Below, in pieces: positions 24,742-39,700 of a DNA stretch of 64,000 nt. The position numbers were made by a program, and so were the translations under genes. The DNA comes from Trissonchulus latispiculum. Lineage: Eukaryota > Nematoda > Enoplea > Enoplida > Ironidae. The first letter of the stretch is position 1; each line of letters starts with the position of its first letter. The notes under the pieces are model-generated. The model was not told where the DNA came from and searched no databases. It saw nothing but the letters and a program-made list of their open reading frames with translations. The stretch covers positions 1 through 64,000 of the forward strand of contig JASAND010022857.1 in assembly GCA_030248195.1 (NCBI GenBank), given 5' to 3'.

Positions 24742-27700
24742 GTGAGGTTAAGGATGAGGTTTAGGTTGTCACTTAGTTGAGATAAATAGATAATGACTTC
24801 AACTATAAGATCAGTGTAGACATGTTCCTAAAAATCTTAAATCGTTTAAGGTTGCATGTTACGGATCAGATCAAAACTTGTTTGGTTTAGGTTTAGCTTA
24901 TCGATATAAAAATAAAAGTTTAGAATTTATATAAAAGTTTGATAAACTAAGAGATTGAAGAGGCAAAACTTGTTTATGCCTGTTTACACTTTTGTTTCGT
25001 TTAAAAGTTATTTGCTACGTTCATTTTAGCTCAAGCTACAGGAGACGTTTGTGATCAACCTCAGGTAATCGGAACTGGCCCATATCGGATTCCCCGTTGG
25101 TACTATAACGTTGGCACATCTCGTTGCGAACTGTTCTATTACAGTGGATGCTGCGGCAACAGCAACAACTTTCCTTCACCTCAGGCTTGTCAGGTCATTT
25201 GCGAAGGTATCCAACTAATTTTGTCATTATTACTACTTTAGCAGTAAACAGCAAAGTTGTTTACTGATATAAACTATTATTGTTTATACATTAAACTTAT
25301 TTTTTCAAACGTTACTACAAGATGACTAAAATGTTAATTATTACAGTGCTGTATTCAAAAAATAAAGCATTCTCAACGACAGCTTTATCATACAGAATTC
25401 TTACTGCTATGCGTTACACTCAGAGTTGTAAGCGGGTACCAAATTCGGCCCGCTACCCGCTAAGAGGTACCCGCCCCGCCCCGCCCCGCGGCCCGCGGCC
25501 CGCAAGATACAAGGTACCCGCAAAATTACCCGCAAAAATTTAAGGATTTAAAGGTACGTATTACCATGCCAACGTTAACTCCTCATGGATTGCAGAGGCA
25601 AATATTTAGAATAGTGCTGGGACCGGTTCCGGTTCCGGTGCTTGCTACCGGTTCCGGTTCCAGTTCTATCGGTTCTTTTGGAAGTTCTCTGAATCCGCCA
25701 GAGAACCTTATTGCAATACTAAAAATCACTAAAAACAAACTGAAATAGTAGAATTTCTAAGGTGCAGCTAACAAATAATTGGAAAATGGGATTGAGGGTC
25801 TACTAAATTCAGCAGCTGAAAATTAATTAGAAATGTTCAGAGAGAAAATGAAAATAAAAACTAAAAACTGAAACTGAAAATATTGTAGATCGACGCCTGA
25901 AACTGAAATTGCAACAAAAATTGACTCCTGAAACTAAAACCGAAACTAATTCTGAAATTATTTCAATTTGCCACCTGGAACTGAAATTGAAATTGAACTG
26001 AAAACCAAAAATTCGAAACTGAAATGACTGTTTGTCTGAATAATGTTACTCATATCTCCCGTTCTTAGTAGAAAACGTACCCGCAAAATTCTGAACCTAC
26101 CCGCAAAATACCCGCGCGGGTAGTGCGGGTAGGCCAATTTCTTAATACCCACGGGTACCCGCGGGTACCCGCGGGTACCCGCGGGCACCCGCGGCCCGCT
26201 TACAACTCTGGTTACACTACACGCCTCACACGTTATATCACATCTATTACAACTTCACTACAACACGGAACACGTGACACGACACTACAACGTGGCGCAT
26301 TATTCTAATCCACTGAGCAGTCTTCTTTTTATCGTAAAGTCTTTTTCTAGTGGATCCATGCACTCAGGAGAGGGACCAAGGAATCGGGTCACTTCAGATT
26401 ACGCGATATTATTACAACAAGAATTCGAAGCTTTGTGAGCAATTTACCTACTTTGGATCTGGCGGCAACCGGAACAACTTTGCTACTGTTGACGAATGTC
26501 GATCTACCTGTAATGGTGGGTGAATTTGGTTAAGCTTTTCCTTCTGTGTTGCTAAGGTCAAATAATCATTTTAAATTTCAAGTCAAGTAAGCATGTTACA
26601 TTCGAAACAATTCTGAAAGACTTATTTCCAGCCCAGCTCAATTTAGAGAACCTTTCAGTTAATGCACTAGCTCTTGGAGCGGATGGAATATTAAGTGTGG
26701 ATTGGGCCAACATCGCAAATTAATTCGTTATTTCAACCAAACTCAGAATTTCCATTTAACAAAAATTATGTCCGATTTTATTGATGTTGACTATCTTTTT
26801 GTTGCAGAGCAACCGAATCCCTGCGCTTACGGCAATCCCATGCAGGACGGTCAGGGCGGTTTCATGCGCTGCGGTTTCAGCATTGTTGTAACGAATACTT
26901 GTCCGACTAATTACTACTGCCATGTTGGAGCCACTGTGGCTACAACTCTTTGCTGTCCTGTTGGACGTGAGTCTTAACTTTGAGGTTCAATTAACTTTAT
27001 GAGGAATCGGGACGATTGATAAGCAGTGATCTGCGGAATGGGTTTTGTCCCAGTTTTGAGTTTTAATTCATTTTTGGGCAATATGTTCCCTACACATTTA
27101 GTCAAAAAGCAATTATCAATCAAGAATTAATTTAACATTATTTCTTTTTTACCATACTAATTTTTCTTGAAATTTGCGTCTTTCAGCATCCGAAGCCTGT
27201 CAGCAGCCATTGAACGAAGGAACAGGAACTGAAATCTTGAACAGATTCTACTTCGATCAAAACAGGCAAACCTGTACACAGTTTACATACAAAGGCTTGA
27301 AAGGAAATCAAAACAACTTTTTAACCCAGGCCGATTGTGAAAATGCTTGCTTTAGTAAGTTCATTTTGTGAATTATTTCAATTTGCAGTATGCAAAGGCT
27401 GCGATCCTATCCACGTCTACAAAGAAATGAACAATCCTTAGAAAAGAGACCAAATCCAAAAGTTCAAGAATTTAATGTTCATTGTACATGTAAGTAACAT
27501 AGCATTTAAATTGCATGCAATTGTGAAATGTTCTCAGAGATAGCAAACCTAATTTGCATAAATTCCAGGAAACTTTCAAATGTTTGTCTTCGTAAATAAT
27601 GAATATTTGAGTGGGAGGGAATGAGAACATGAACCAAAAATAATGATATTCTAGGTGAGGGAACGTTTGTGAGCTCACAAAATTCTGTGAGGACAGCAAG

Positions 27701-30700
27701 CAGTGCTACAACTGGCTCAAAAAACTAGAAGACATTTCGTCTTCTATATGTCATGTCTTTAAAGACTGACATTTGGCTTCAAATTTCAGTCATTTATATA
27801 CTAATCAACCTAATCTGCATATTTCTTTTGGCTGAAAGTATATAAGGGGGGAGAAATTCTTGATCATTGCAGTCAGTTCTGCCAAGAGTATATAATACCA
27901 AGAGTGGGAAGCTTAGCCCTTCCTAATGGAAATGGCCTGCGAGATGCTCGGCACATTAAGGCCGAAATCTCGGGGGGGGGTCCCACTTACCATTGTTCAG
28001 CATGTGTTTATATGCGTTTGAACTAAAACCCATCTGATTGGCTAATCGCCTACCTTATGTCAAATTTACGTGTATAAGTGGACCCCCCGAGACCTCAGAC
28101 TGAAATGCACTGATGAGGATTACGGTAGCTAAGTAGCCAATCAAATACATTTCAGTTCAATCGCATATGAACACACTCTTAACAACGCTAAGCGGGACCC
28201 CCCTGAGATCTCGGGGGGGTCCACTTATACACGTAAATTTGACATAAGGTAGGCGATTAGACGGCCCATGTCAAGATAAAAGTCACTTTTTGATGCGCTC
28301 TGATCTACCACTTGTTTTTCTTGGAGCTTTAATTTTCATGGGGGTTCTTGGGGTTCTGGGGTTCTTAATTTTTTGTAGAGATTTGATCTATAACTATGTT
28401 TAGTTTCATTTTTTGATGGGGGTTCTGGGGGTTCTTGGGGGTTCTTAACTTTTCGAGGAGATTTGATCCGTAACTACATGTATTTAATTTCAAATTTTTG
28501 ATGGGGTTATGAAATTTTTTCAAGAGATTTGATCCTCCACTGTTTAGTTTTAAGTGTTTGCTGGAAGTTCTGAGGGTAATGGAGTCCGGGTATACCGAAA
28601 AGTGTGTGCGTTGCCTAGATTTAGATCTAGGACGAACTTGTTCTTCTTGTCGTCAGCTTTCGATTGATATCCACTGTGGATATTGAATGTAGCATATACA
28701 CAAATTTCAGTCTAAATTTATGAGAAAAGCCAGGAGGACCCCCCCCCCAGTACATCCTGGTTATATGCTACAAATTTGATGATTGGAATACTTATACACG
28801 TACTATAAACATACCATGTCTGCGGAAGTGTCTATTGCAGGAAAGGATCCGCAACGTAATCACTTACAAATCACAGTCCTGGATACAAACGCATGAAAAA
28901 ATCTGAGAACCTCCTTTTTTTCTGATGGGGGTTCTGGGGGTTCTAACTTTTATCTTGACATGGGCCGATTAGACAATCAGATGCGTTTTAGTTCAAACGC
29001 ATATAAACACCTGCTGAACAATGGTAAGTGGGACCCCCGCCCCCCCGAGATTTCGGCCTTAATGTGCCGAGCATCTCGCAGACGCAGGCCATTTCCATTA
29101 GGAAGGGCTAAACTTCCCACTCTGTTTATTATATACTCTTGGTTCTGCTGACTGTCAGCGGCCTCGCTGCACACTCCGGCAGGAGAGCAGTGAACGCTAA
29201 CCGTGCAGTACAATTGTACTGCACTACACCGTGCAGTACAATTGTACTGCACGGTGTGGCGTGCAATTCAATTGTACGCAGGCGGTTGTAGCATGGTTCG
29301 ATTACACTGAGCCATGTTACAATCGATAGATGACGCATCTACAAATGATAAAAACACTTAAAATTAAAATTAAAATTAGAATTAAGAACCACACATAGAT
29401 AATTTGCTATCTGCTTAGGCCCTCCTTCGAATACGATGTAATACTTAGCGAATTTAAGGAATATAAATCTTCTAATTTTAGCGAATCCGTGCTCCGTCGG
29501 AGAGCCTTATCGACAGGCTGGATCTCTTGTCCACTGTTCTCAGCTGAATCGTGGAGTCTGCCCAGACCGATACTACTGTCATGTTGGAGCCAACACTCAA
29601 ACCACACTCTGTTGTCAGATACAAGGTATTACAACGTTATAAATTCCTTGAGTTAAAGACATTTTAAGAATTTTCGTGAAAAATTAATTTAGATTTAAAT
29701 TGTTAACTAGTTAAGAAGTGAAAAAGTGAAAATGTTAAAAAGGTTAAAAGTGGTACACACCTCATTTACGAGCTACTTTGCTAGTTTACTTTACAAGCTT
29801 CAGTTTATTCAGTAATAACGCTATCATGTTCGGTTATTTGGTTAAGTTACAGTATATTAATTCCGTGTATTGCATGTATGTAAATCATGTTTAACTTACG
29901 GTTTAAGGTTTTATAAATACCTTTCAGTTTATTGCATGTTTTTAATTAATTTTTAAAGTTTTAAACTTAATTGTTAATTGTAGTTGGCATGCTGCATGTA
30001 TTTAATTTTTTAAAACAACCATTTGCCTTAGAGTTTTTATACAACAATTATTGTTTTTTCTTTTTGTATCGTACAATGCATGGATGCATGTGTATAAGTA
30101 AACTACATGGATAATAATTCTGCCAACTCCATCATCTCACCATCCCTCCATCATAACCAATGCATGTAAGTTTAACTTAATTAATTAATATGTATATATT
30201 GATTTATTGATTTATGATTTTACCATTCTATTTTTAGTTTATTCATTCCCTTCCCAGTGACCACCCTTCAATAGTTTACAGTGCCCACTCTCCATTTGTA
30301 TGCTAACCTTGAAAGATTTATTTCAAATATTAAGCACCTATTTTCTCTCATAATTTTGTAACAAAATTCCATATTAGAATGCCCACACAGTTTCCGTTCT
30401 ATTTTACAAGAATGGCAAACAGTACATCGTATATCCCAGCATTCCGCTATAAATAATTATAATCAATTTAATTTTAATTTAATTTAAATAGGCAATAATC
30501 GCTGTTTTCTGCCGAAAAAGGATGGCGAAGGTGTGGCACGGCTCATGAGGTTTTTCTATGAACCGGCTACTCAGAGCTGTCAAAGATTCCCTTATCGCGG
30601 TCTCAAGGGAAACGCCAACAATTTCATGACTATCCATGAATGCCGATCAGCATGTCCCGGTAAATTTAAAACTATTAATACAAAATACAAACAAACCTAA

Positions 30701-33700
30701 TTTTTAATTTTCTAATGACATATTGTGTAAGAAAATAAAATGGAGTCACTCGTAATCAAACTTTCACGTCAGGGTCAAAGCTTGTACTTATTAACTTTCT
30801 TTTTAGTATTCAACGACCCGTGCTCGGGAGGACCGTCTGCAAGAGACGCAGCCGGTCGTCCCGCCTATTGCGATGAGAACACTCTCTGTCCACCCGACTA
30901 CTACTGTCATGTTGGAGTCAGTCCCGACGACACTGTATGCTGTCCTTCCTGTGAGTTAACATAAAATTTAATAAATTGACAATACGTGATTATGGCAATT
31001 CAATTCAATAGCATTCGAATAAACAAGTGAGGAGACAAACGTTTTATCTAGTCTGTAATCTAGTTTTATCTACTGATATAGATATATACTTATCTAGTCA
31101 CTCCATATCTGTTACGTAAAATTAGAAGATTTTGAATTTGATCCATTTGAAATAATTTTTGACTTCTTAATTCAAAACGCAATTTATTTTCGAAAACTTG
31201 ACTTAAATATTTTAGTGGGAGAAGCTTGTAAGCTGCCGCTGCTGAAGGGGCGCGGCTCGGCTAATCTTCGAAGATGGTTCTTCAATCAGGCAACTCGCCA
31301 GTGCGAACTGTTTAGTTATGGAGGCGCCAAGGGAAATGACAACAATTTTCTCAGCCAAGAAGATTGTGCCATGTACTGTCCTGGTCCGTATTAACTAAAA
31401 ACTTATTTAGTTCATTAGACAAAAAAATTAGTAATCACAGAGCCATTTTAAGTTTTCGATCCTATTTTTATACTGTATGTCGGTTTCCTAGTTTCACACT
31501 GGAAAAATCTGGAACAAACAAGTATTCTCCAGGACAAATTTTGTCAGCACGACTAGCCAATCAGAAATATGTACGGGATTTAATATTTGTGGCGCCTTTA
31601 GTTTGTTGCGATTTGATTGGTCCAATCGGATTGCTGCGCTGATTGAGTACGCTCTATAGCCTTTCAGATGAATTTGGATCAAAGCTATGGATACTCTGCT
31701 CCAATTTTCTCTTTTAAACCGATTTTTGTTTAAATTGACACATTTATCTCATAATTTAGCTATAATGTCAATATCTTAACTTTTAGTTTTTGTCAATCCT
31801 TGCCGAGAGAGCGCTCTGGGAATCAGTCCTCCATCGTCTGTTCCCATTTCCTGCGCTGAAAACAAGACTTGTCCGAAGGGATATTGGTGTCATGTGGGTG
31901 AAAGTTCCGATACTACTGTGTGCTGCCTAGGAGGTAAGCACTTTTACTCCTACTGGTTTTCACATTTGATGGCGTTATGCCGCCCAGTTTAGAAATTTGT
32001 AATTTAATGTACGCACACAACGGGAAAGTATTAACCAGTTGCAAACAACGTGAAAGTACATCGTTGCATATCTAGACCGTTACAAATTTATAAACGTCTC
32101 AATTGCTGTTCATCCAATTCATGTAGTTGTTGTTGTTTTAGTTTATTTTATTTTATTTATTTATTTCATTTATTTATTTTTATTTTAGTTTACGTTACAT
32201 GTTTATTTGTTACAAATGTTATTGTGTTTGTTCAGGTGATAAACCTTGCTTATATCCGAAAACGGCTGGGCGTGGTGAAGCCGCCATTGAAAGATTTTAT
32301 TACGATCGAGAACAACACCAGTGCTATGAGTTCACCTATCGCGGACTCTTTGGAAATGCTAACAGTTTCGAAACAAAGGAACACTGCGAAAAAACATGCA
32401 CAGGTAGTAAATCATTTATGTCTGAGGAATTTAGTATGTTGCAACTAAAGCATAGCACGCATATACTGAATTAGCTAATCATTAGCATTTTGCTTGAGCC
32501 GGCAACAATCACTGTAGCATCATTAGCCCTCATGTGATCAACCTTTTATCCTGCCAGAAGTATTGGCCAGATAGAGAGACAGAGGACCTCTGAGATTGTG
32601 TGCATTGACTGATTTGTACAGAGAGCACCAATGATATAGAAGGTATGTGCTCTTCTCTCCTGGCTCCGTGGTGTGGTGGTTACACGCCTAACTGCAGTTC
32701 GGTAGGTCCGTGGTTCGATTCCCGGCGGAGCCAAATCTTTACAGATTGAGATTAGAAAGGGTTAGACAAATCATTAGATTAGAGCATCGATAATATCAAG
32801 ACAAAGTTTTCCGTACCACTTAATATTCAATTTAGTGTTGTCAATTTGCCTGTCTATTGTATTGTAGTGTACGAAAATGCCTGTCCGCTTGGTGAACCTC
32901 TGTTGACAATGGATGAACAGCCACGCCTTTGCAGTTTGGACTACTTCAAATGCCCAGGCAATTACTTCTGCCATGTCGGTGATAAACCGAAGTCAACAAT
33001 GTGCTGCCCGTTAGGTAGGACCAGCATGAGACATTAATTAATAATAGTCATTGATGTTAAGACAAAGTGACGACACTGTTATTAATGTTATCATCCATTA
33101 AGATTCTGAATTCCGATCGGTTCTGAATTCTGATCTGGTAACAACTAGCATAGCATATCATGGTAATACAAAGATACCTACAGTCAGTTTATGAAATTAA
33201 CCGTGGACTGCACCAACAAAGCTTAAGAATAACTGCTGAATAGCAGAAGAACAACTACTTGTTTTCCATTCAAAAATCGGACTTAGTCTTCTGCTATTTC
33301 GCAATCCGCAGATATTCATAAACTTCGGTTGGTGCAGTCCAGGATTAGTGTATAATTCATGTATTTATTGCATACGTATACGTAACATAAAGGCTAAAGC
33401 TAATATTTCAGAATCAAAACCGTGTGAAATGGACATGGACTCTGGGAAAGGAGGCTCCCATTTGCTCCGATGGTATTTCAACAAGTCAAAGGGGTCTTGC
33501 GAAACTTTCATCTACTCCGGCACAAAAGGAAATGCAAATAATTTTCTAAGCCGCGAACAGTGCGAAGAAGGGTGTGCCGGTGAGAAACTGCGAATTGTAT
33601 CTGCTTAAAATTTTAAACGAGTTCTTTCATTTGTGTAAACGAATATGGCGGCTCATGCTAGTGCACTAGAAAGCTCTTTATTTAGGCTGCATAAGAATGC

Positions 33701-36700
33701 AATAGACTTTATCAATAGCCGTATATTTAGTGAAATAATCTACCGTTCCTTGCTCGCCAATAATGTTATATTTTGTTTCCATAATTTTAGTTGTAACAAG
33801 TCCTTGTCTATCTGAGATAAGTGTAAGAGATTTTACTCCACGTCGATGTCATCCTAATTCGAATTCTGAACAGCTCTCCTGTCCCACGGATTCCTGGTGT
33901 CACGTCGGCAGCACAGCTGAGACAACCGTCTGCTGTCCTCGAGGTAGTATTTTTTAATAATGGAATTTTTTAATCGGTTATGAATCAGTTTGGTAGTGTT
34001 GTCAATCAGTAGTGGATCAGAATCCAAAAACAGAGTTCACAATAGTCATACGGAATATTTTCAAAAATATTTTGCTAACATTTAACAGATTTTCATGACA
34101 AAATCTTTGGAAAATGTGAATGTTGCTGTGTGAAATCAATGTGAAAATGTTGCTACGTCAGTAATAGTTCTCTGGCTTAGTTAACCAGTTTGCAATCAAC
34201 ATTTAGCAATGAGTGTAACCTAATCTGCTTATTTAGACGGTGATTCATGCAGCCTTCCGAAAGCTGAGGGTACTGGTGAGGGAAGATTGAAACGATATTA
34301 TTTCGATAAACCCACAAAGACTTGCAGATCATTTGTTTATCGTGGACTTTTTGGAAATTCCAATAATTTCCTGACTCTACAAGATTGCCAAAGAGCATGT
34401 CCAGGTAAATTCCGGTTTCCTAGCGGTTTGTGTTTGTAGGATTTCAAGTTGTTGCATAAGAAACAGGTGCTATTATTATTATTATTATTATTCTTAATAT
34501 TATTAGCTAAGCTAAGCTTTGCTATTTGCATGTTATAAACGAAACAACATAAAACTTTTTGTGCAAAGACATTTCATTTCAAATTAGCTTGAAACAATCA
34601 AAATAATGGTAATAAATCAAAATAAGTACTTAGTCGCGATTGATCTTTAAATTGGTCGTTTCCAACTTGCCCTTATTCTTTCTATTATCCCAATCAGGAG
34701 GTGAAGTTTTGGGATGGGTGAACCGGCGCCAATGGCCACCGAAAAACCAAATTTTCCGGTTTTTTGGCCAAAAAAACCAAAAAACCTGATTCTGGGAGGA
34801 AGGATTAGGGGCCCTTCGGGGGGAGGGGTGAGCTAGGTCTGTGGAGGGTGAAACCCCCAAAACTCTCCCAAGCACATGTATGATCTGAATTTAGTTTCAG
34901 TGTTTGATAATCCTTGTCCGACTCCGCTTGAGACTAGCGAAATCTACCGCTGCAGCATTCTTGATAGCAGTCGCTGTCCAAGAGGTCACTGGTGTCACAT
35001 TGGTTACGACGATGAAACTACGATCTGTTGCCCTCAAGGTAAACTTTAACATCAGTATATATCAGCTCATGGTCGAGTAGAGTCATGGTACAAACTTTGT
35101 GTTTGAATTGGCAGAATAATTTTTACTATTTAATTTCACTTTTTGAAATTTGTTTTAGAATTTTTATTGTTTTAAATTTTTGACTTTTCTTTAGCAAAAT
35201 TTATCTGCACTCAAAGTCTCCAAGAGGGCGAAGGAGAGTACAGCATTCCCAGATGGTACTTCAATCCAGTTCTCAGAAAATGCGTTCAATTCAACTATCG
35301 TGGAACCAAAGGAAATCAGAATAATTTTCTGTCCGAATCTGCTTGTGAAAAAACGTGTCCGGGTAAGTGTGTAACGTTAACTCCACCCCGTTTATTTTTT
35401 GGACTAGTACAAAAATCAGTTGACCCACTTTTTCCAAAATAAATTATTTCAATTTCTTAATGCTTGAGTGTAGTCATTATTTTTATGGTGCTCATAAAAA
35501 GTTTCAATTATCTAATTGTAATCCAGTTGTATCTATATTTATAGTCTTAACTAATCCTTGCCCTCATGGAGAGCCACTCTATGAGTCAGCAAGTCTCAGG
35601 CCTCGACACTGCCGACCGGACTATCCCTGTCCACATACTCACTGGTGTCATCTTGGCAGCGATAATCCTACAACTCTGTGCTGTCCTGGTAGTAAGTAGC
35701 TGTATTTATTCTAGCATAAAAGTTATTCTGATAACTTATCAACTTCGCCAAAATTAAGAAAGAAATTTAGCTGGGTCGAACAGCGTTCGACTATCCACAT
35801 AATTCGCATCGCTCAATTACAGGGATCCTCAAATGACCGCGGACCACGGCGCCAGGTAGGTACCAACGCCGTAAAATCAGTGATAACGGTCGGATCCGTT
35901 GTTCCTATTCCTGATTAGAGAAATCAACTTATAAATGATAAAACTCATTCATTTAGTAAATAAACAACTTTTGGTTGAAGTTCTACATTTTTATTCAGCG
36001 CTTACTTTTTTTACTTTTGGTGTGTTGCCATTCACTTATATTATTTGTTTCGCATTTTAGTCAACCATAGGTTTCGATTTTTTACTGTGATGTTGTTGTT
36101 TCAGGATTTAGTCGTCACGTCAAAAGAGTAATTTCTCAAATGCATGCATCTTTGTGCTTTCTAGGATACAGACGCCGCATGATGCCTTAGCTGAACTAGA
36201 ATGTGTGCTGTGCTGTGCTGCCACGCTTCGACATTAGCGAATTGAAATTTTAGGTTTGGTCAGGCTTTGTTAATGTTCTCTTTTATTTAGGTCAAGACGC
36301 ATGCAGCTTGCCGTTGGCCAAAGGAACAGGACCCTCCAGTCTGGTGCGATGGTACTTCAGTTCTCAGACTTCGCAGTGCCAGAGTTTCTCCTACCAGGGA
36401 CTCAAGGGAAATCAGAACAACTTCTTGTCTCAAACTGATTGCGAAAATTTTTGCCCTGGTAATAAAATTTTTTGTGCTCTTTTTGCTGTAATACTTTTGC
36501 AAGAATGTTTGCTAAACTTAATCTGTTACATATAGGTACAATAAAATGAACCATGTGATGAAAGTTGTCCTACTGAGTCGCCTTAGGACAATTTCCCATT
36601 GTCTTAGAAATATGTTCAAAAGTAAGTTACTTGAAATTTATGTTTCAGTTCTCGAAAACCCGTGTTCGACTGGAGAATACGAACGAACTCAGGATGGACG

Positions 36701-39700
36701 ACCCCTTCAGTGTTCTCAGAGCTCTCTGTGTCCAACGGGCTCCTGGTGTCACTTTGGTCTGGATCAAAGACATACACTTTGCTGTCCTAATGGTAAGCTT
36801 AGTAGCGCTTCTGTCATTTGGGTGTGTCTTCTTCTTCTTCTTCTTCTTCTTCTTCTTCTCCTTCTTCTTCTTTTTTCTTCTTCTACTTCTTTATCTTTTT
36901 GCTTTTGTTCCAAAGGTTTTGGCCACGACATTGTGAAATTTTAGACCAGGCCAAAAATGCCCCATAATTGTGTCTGAAAATTGATAGCCAATTCTTTCAA
37001 CATAACGAGCTGAAAGGTTTGATTTTTATGAAATTCTGAGGATTTATTTATTTTAGCACGAGATGATGCTTGTTCTCAACCTCAGGATCCAGGTCAGGGA
37101 AATGAAGGCCAAACGACTCGATGGTATTTCGACCCACAGTCTGAACAGTGTCTGAGTTTCAGTTACAGAGGACTAAAGGGAAATCAGAACAACTTCTTGT
37201 CAAAGCAGGACTGCGAGCGCCTGTGCCCAGGTATCTCTTAATTTTTAGTTTCAAATTTCTCCACTCCAACTTTAACCTAAGAATGCAATGATACCCGGAC
37301 ATTAAATAAAATGTTTTCATTGGATTAGCTTACTCTTTCTGTCTTTTGTCTTCTAGTTTTTGAAAATCCTTGCAACGGTGACCCACAGCGGGATGGACGC
37401 GGTAGTCCACAAGCGTGCAGTAGCAGCAACCCAACTGTTTGCAGAAGTGGCTATTTCTGTCATCTTGGTCTCACCGCTAGTCAGACCATTTGTTGTCCAG
37501 GAGGTGCGAAAATTAAATAAATTAAGAAAAATTAGTATACTTAATTAGTATTAGTATTCAAATAAATTAGTTAATAGTTAAGATTAACGAAATGCAAAGC
37601 TTGCAAATAAATGTTAAAATGTTTTTGCAACCCTTGCCAGAAAAGTTATTGTTTCGTTAAGAATTTGTTTCTACTCACAAGCTATTAACTGTTATTGTAG
37701 GAGGTGATCCTTGTTCGCAGCCACGAAATGAAGGAACAGGACCTGGCAGCGAGCGCAGATGGTACTTTAATTCGATCACAAGTCAATGCGAATCATTCAC
37801 CTATCGAGGCTTGAGAGGAAACGCAAACAACTTCAAAACACAGGCGGACTGTGTTGATACGTGCCCTGGTAAATTTAACTGGAACGGCGTAGATATGAAA
37901 AATCCATATTTACATATTAACTTATTATTTTTGAGCAGAATTAAAAATAAACAAAAACCCAACGTAAACGAAACTTGCACTTGAAAAGAATCGTAACTAT
38001 ATACATACTGATAGTTTTGACTTGAACCTTGTACGTTTAGGTTTTGACAATCCTTGTGCGTTCGGCGAACCAGCAAGCAGTGGTTCTCGACCGCAGTTTT
38101 GCACTCAGGGAAATCAGCGTTGCCCTAACAACTACTACTGTCACATTGGTGCAGATTCTCAGAATACTCTCTGCTGCCCGAATTCAAGTAAGAGTGCAGT
38201 AAAATGCAAAAATGCAGTATTGCCTACTGCAGTTAGAAAACATGTACATGCTATACATTCAAATTAATTAATTGTTATTATTAATTATTTAATATGATTA
38301 TTGATTGCTTAGTAATTAGTTAGTAAATACTGTGTACTATATTTATGCGTTTTAGCCATTCCTGCTTGTGAGCAGCCTATGGCTGTCGGAACTGGCGATA
38401 GCAATCTTTATCGCTACTACTTCAATTATCAGTCCAAATCCTGCCAACAGTTCACCTATACTGGAAAGAAAGGAAATCAGAATAATTTTATTACACAACT
38501 GGACTGCGAAATGGCCTGCCCTGGTAAGCTCTAGGGAATGGTTGAAAATTCTAAAGCCTACAATTCGATAAGCTAACAATCTAAATAAAATCTAAAATAC
38601 CACAAGTTCGATTCGTCCAATTTCTCAATTTCTTAATAATAAATCACAACGTAAAATGTAGAGGTTTACACTTTGCTAGCCTAAATTAATTTAAACTAAA
38701 ATTAAAATTGAAATGAATGATTGCCTCCCATTCCGTTCAATATCGTGCAGTATCAAGTATTAATGCAATGGCTACATTTCTTGCCGATCCCATGCTTGTG
38801 TATCCCTTCTTTTCAATCTGTTCTTGAGCTTCTCCTGCTTCCTCTTGTAATCTTCGTCATGCCTGATGTTCCTATTCCCCGTATGCTTGTTCTTCTTGTC
38901 CTGAACGTTCAGTTATCTTAGACGCTACAATTTTAGCCTTCTATAACCCTTGTGCTGGAGGTGAACCGCAGCTTGATGCTGACAACAAGCCGATCCAGTG
39001 TACTTTTGGCGGGAGTCAGTGTGGATACAACCATTGGTGTCACCTAGGCGCGACACCACAGACAACTGTATGCTGTCCAGGAAGTAAGCATGTAGAATAA
39101 GCGGAAACTATCAAATTGGTCAAAGATTGTTTCAATAGATAATTACAATCGTAAAATCATTCCAGGAAAGCCAAAGAGTCCGCTTACCAATCTCTCCGCA
39201 AATATGCAAATTACAGGAAATAACATTGTTGATGTTGGAAAGATGGTTATTACTGTAAAAAACGAATGTTAAACTAAAAAATGTCAAGACTTCCTTTCTC
39301 TTAAATCAAGAACTAGAAAACGGTTAGATCCCAGCCCATACTTCAGGTTAAATTTAGATAAAATGCGCCGTTCTGATCGGCAAAGTAAAATTATTCTGCC
39401 AGCTAATTTTACTTTAGAATTTTACCCGTGCCAGGGTGTATTTCCTGACTTTGGTTTGGGCAAATACTCATTACCGAGGTGGTATTACAGTCGTGAAGCA
39501 AGAGAATGTCTGATGTTTATTTATCGAGGCGAAAAAGGGAACTCGAATAACTTCCCGTCTCGGTATCATTGCGAACGCTTTTGTCCAGGTAGATTCTCCA
39601 CTGCCACACAAAATTCCCCCTCCCTCAAATTTACCTTAATTATTCTACCCACTCTACTCACCCGCACAGTTCATGTCTGACTAAAATAGACTTGTCCTGT

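Noticed and set aside
32662..32733. Functional tRNA-Cys gene
   Set aside because: T-stem and anticodon-stem mismatches make a working tRNA unlikely.
36546..36944. Open frame with poly-Leu/Phe tail
   Set aside because: It joins the L9 exon to the intronic TTC microsatellite by read-through of the donor.
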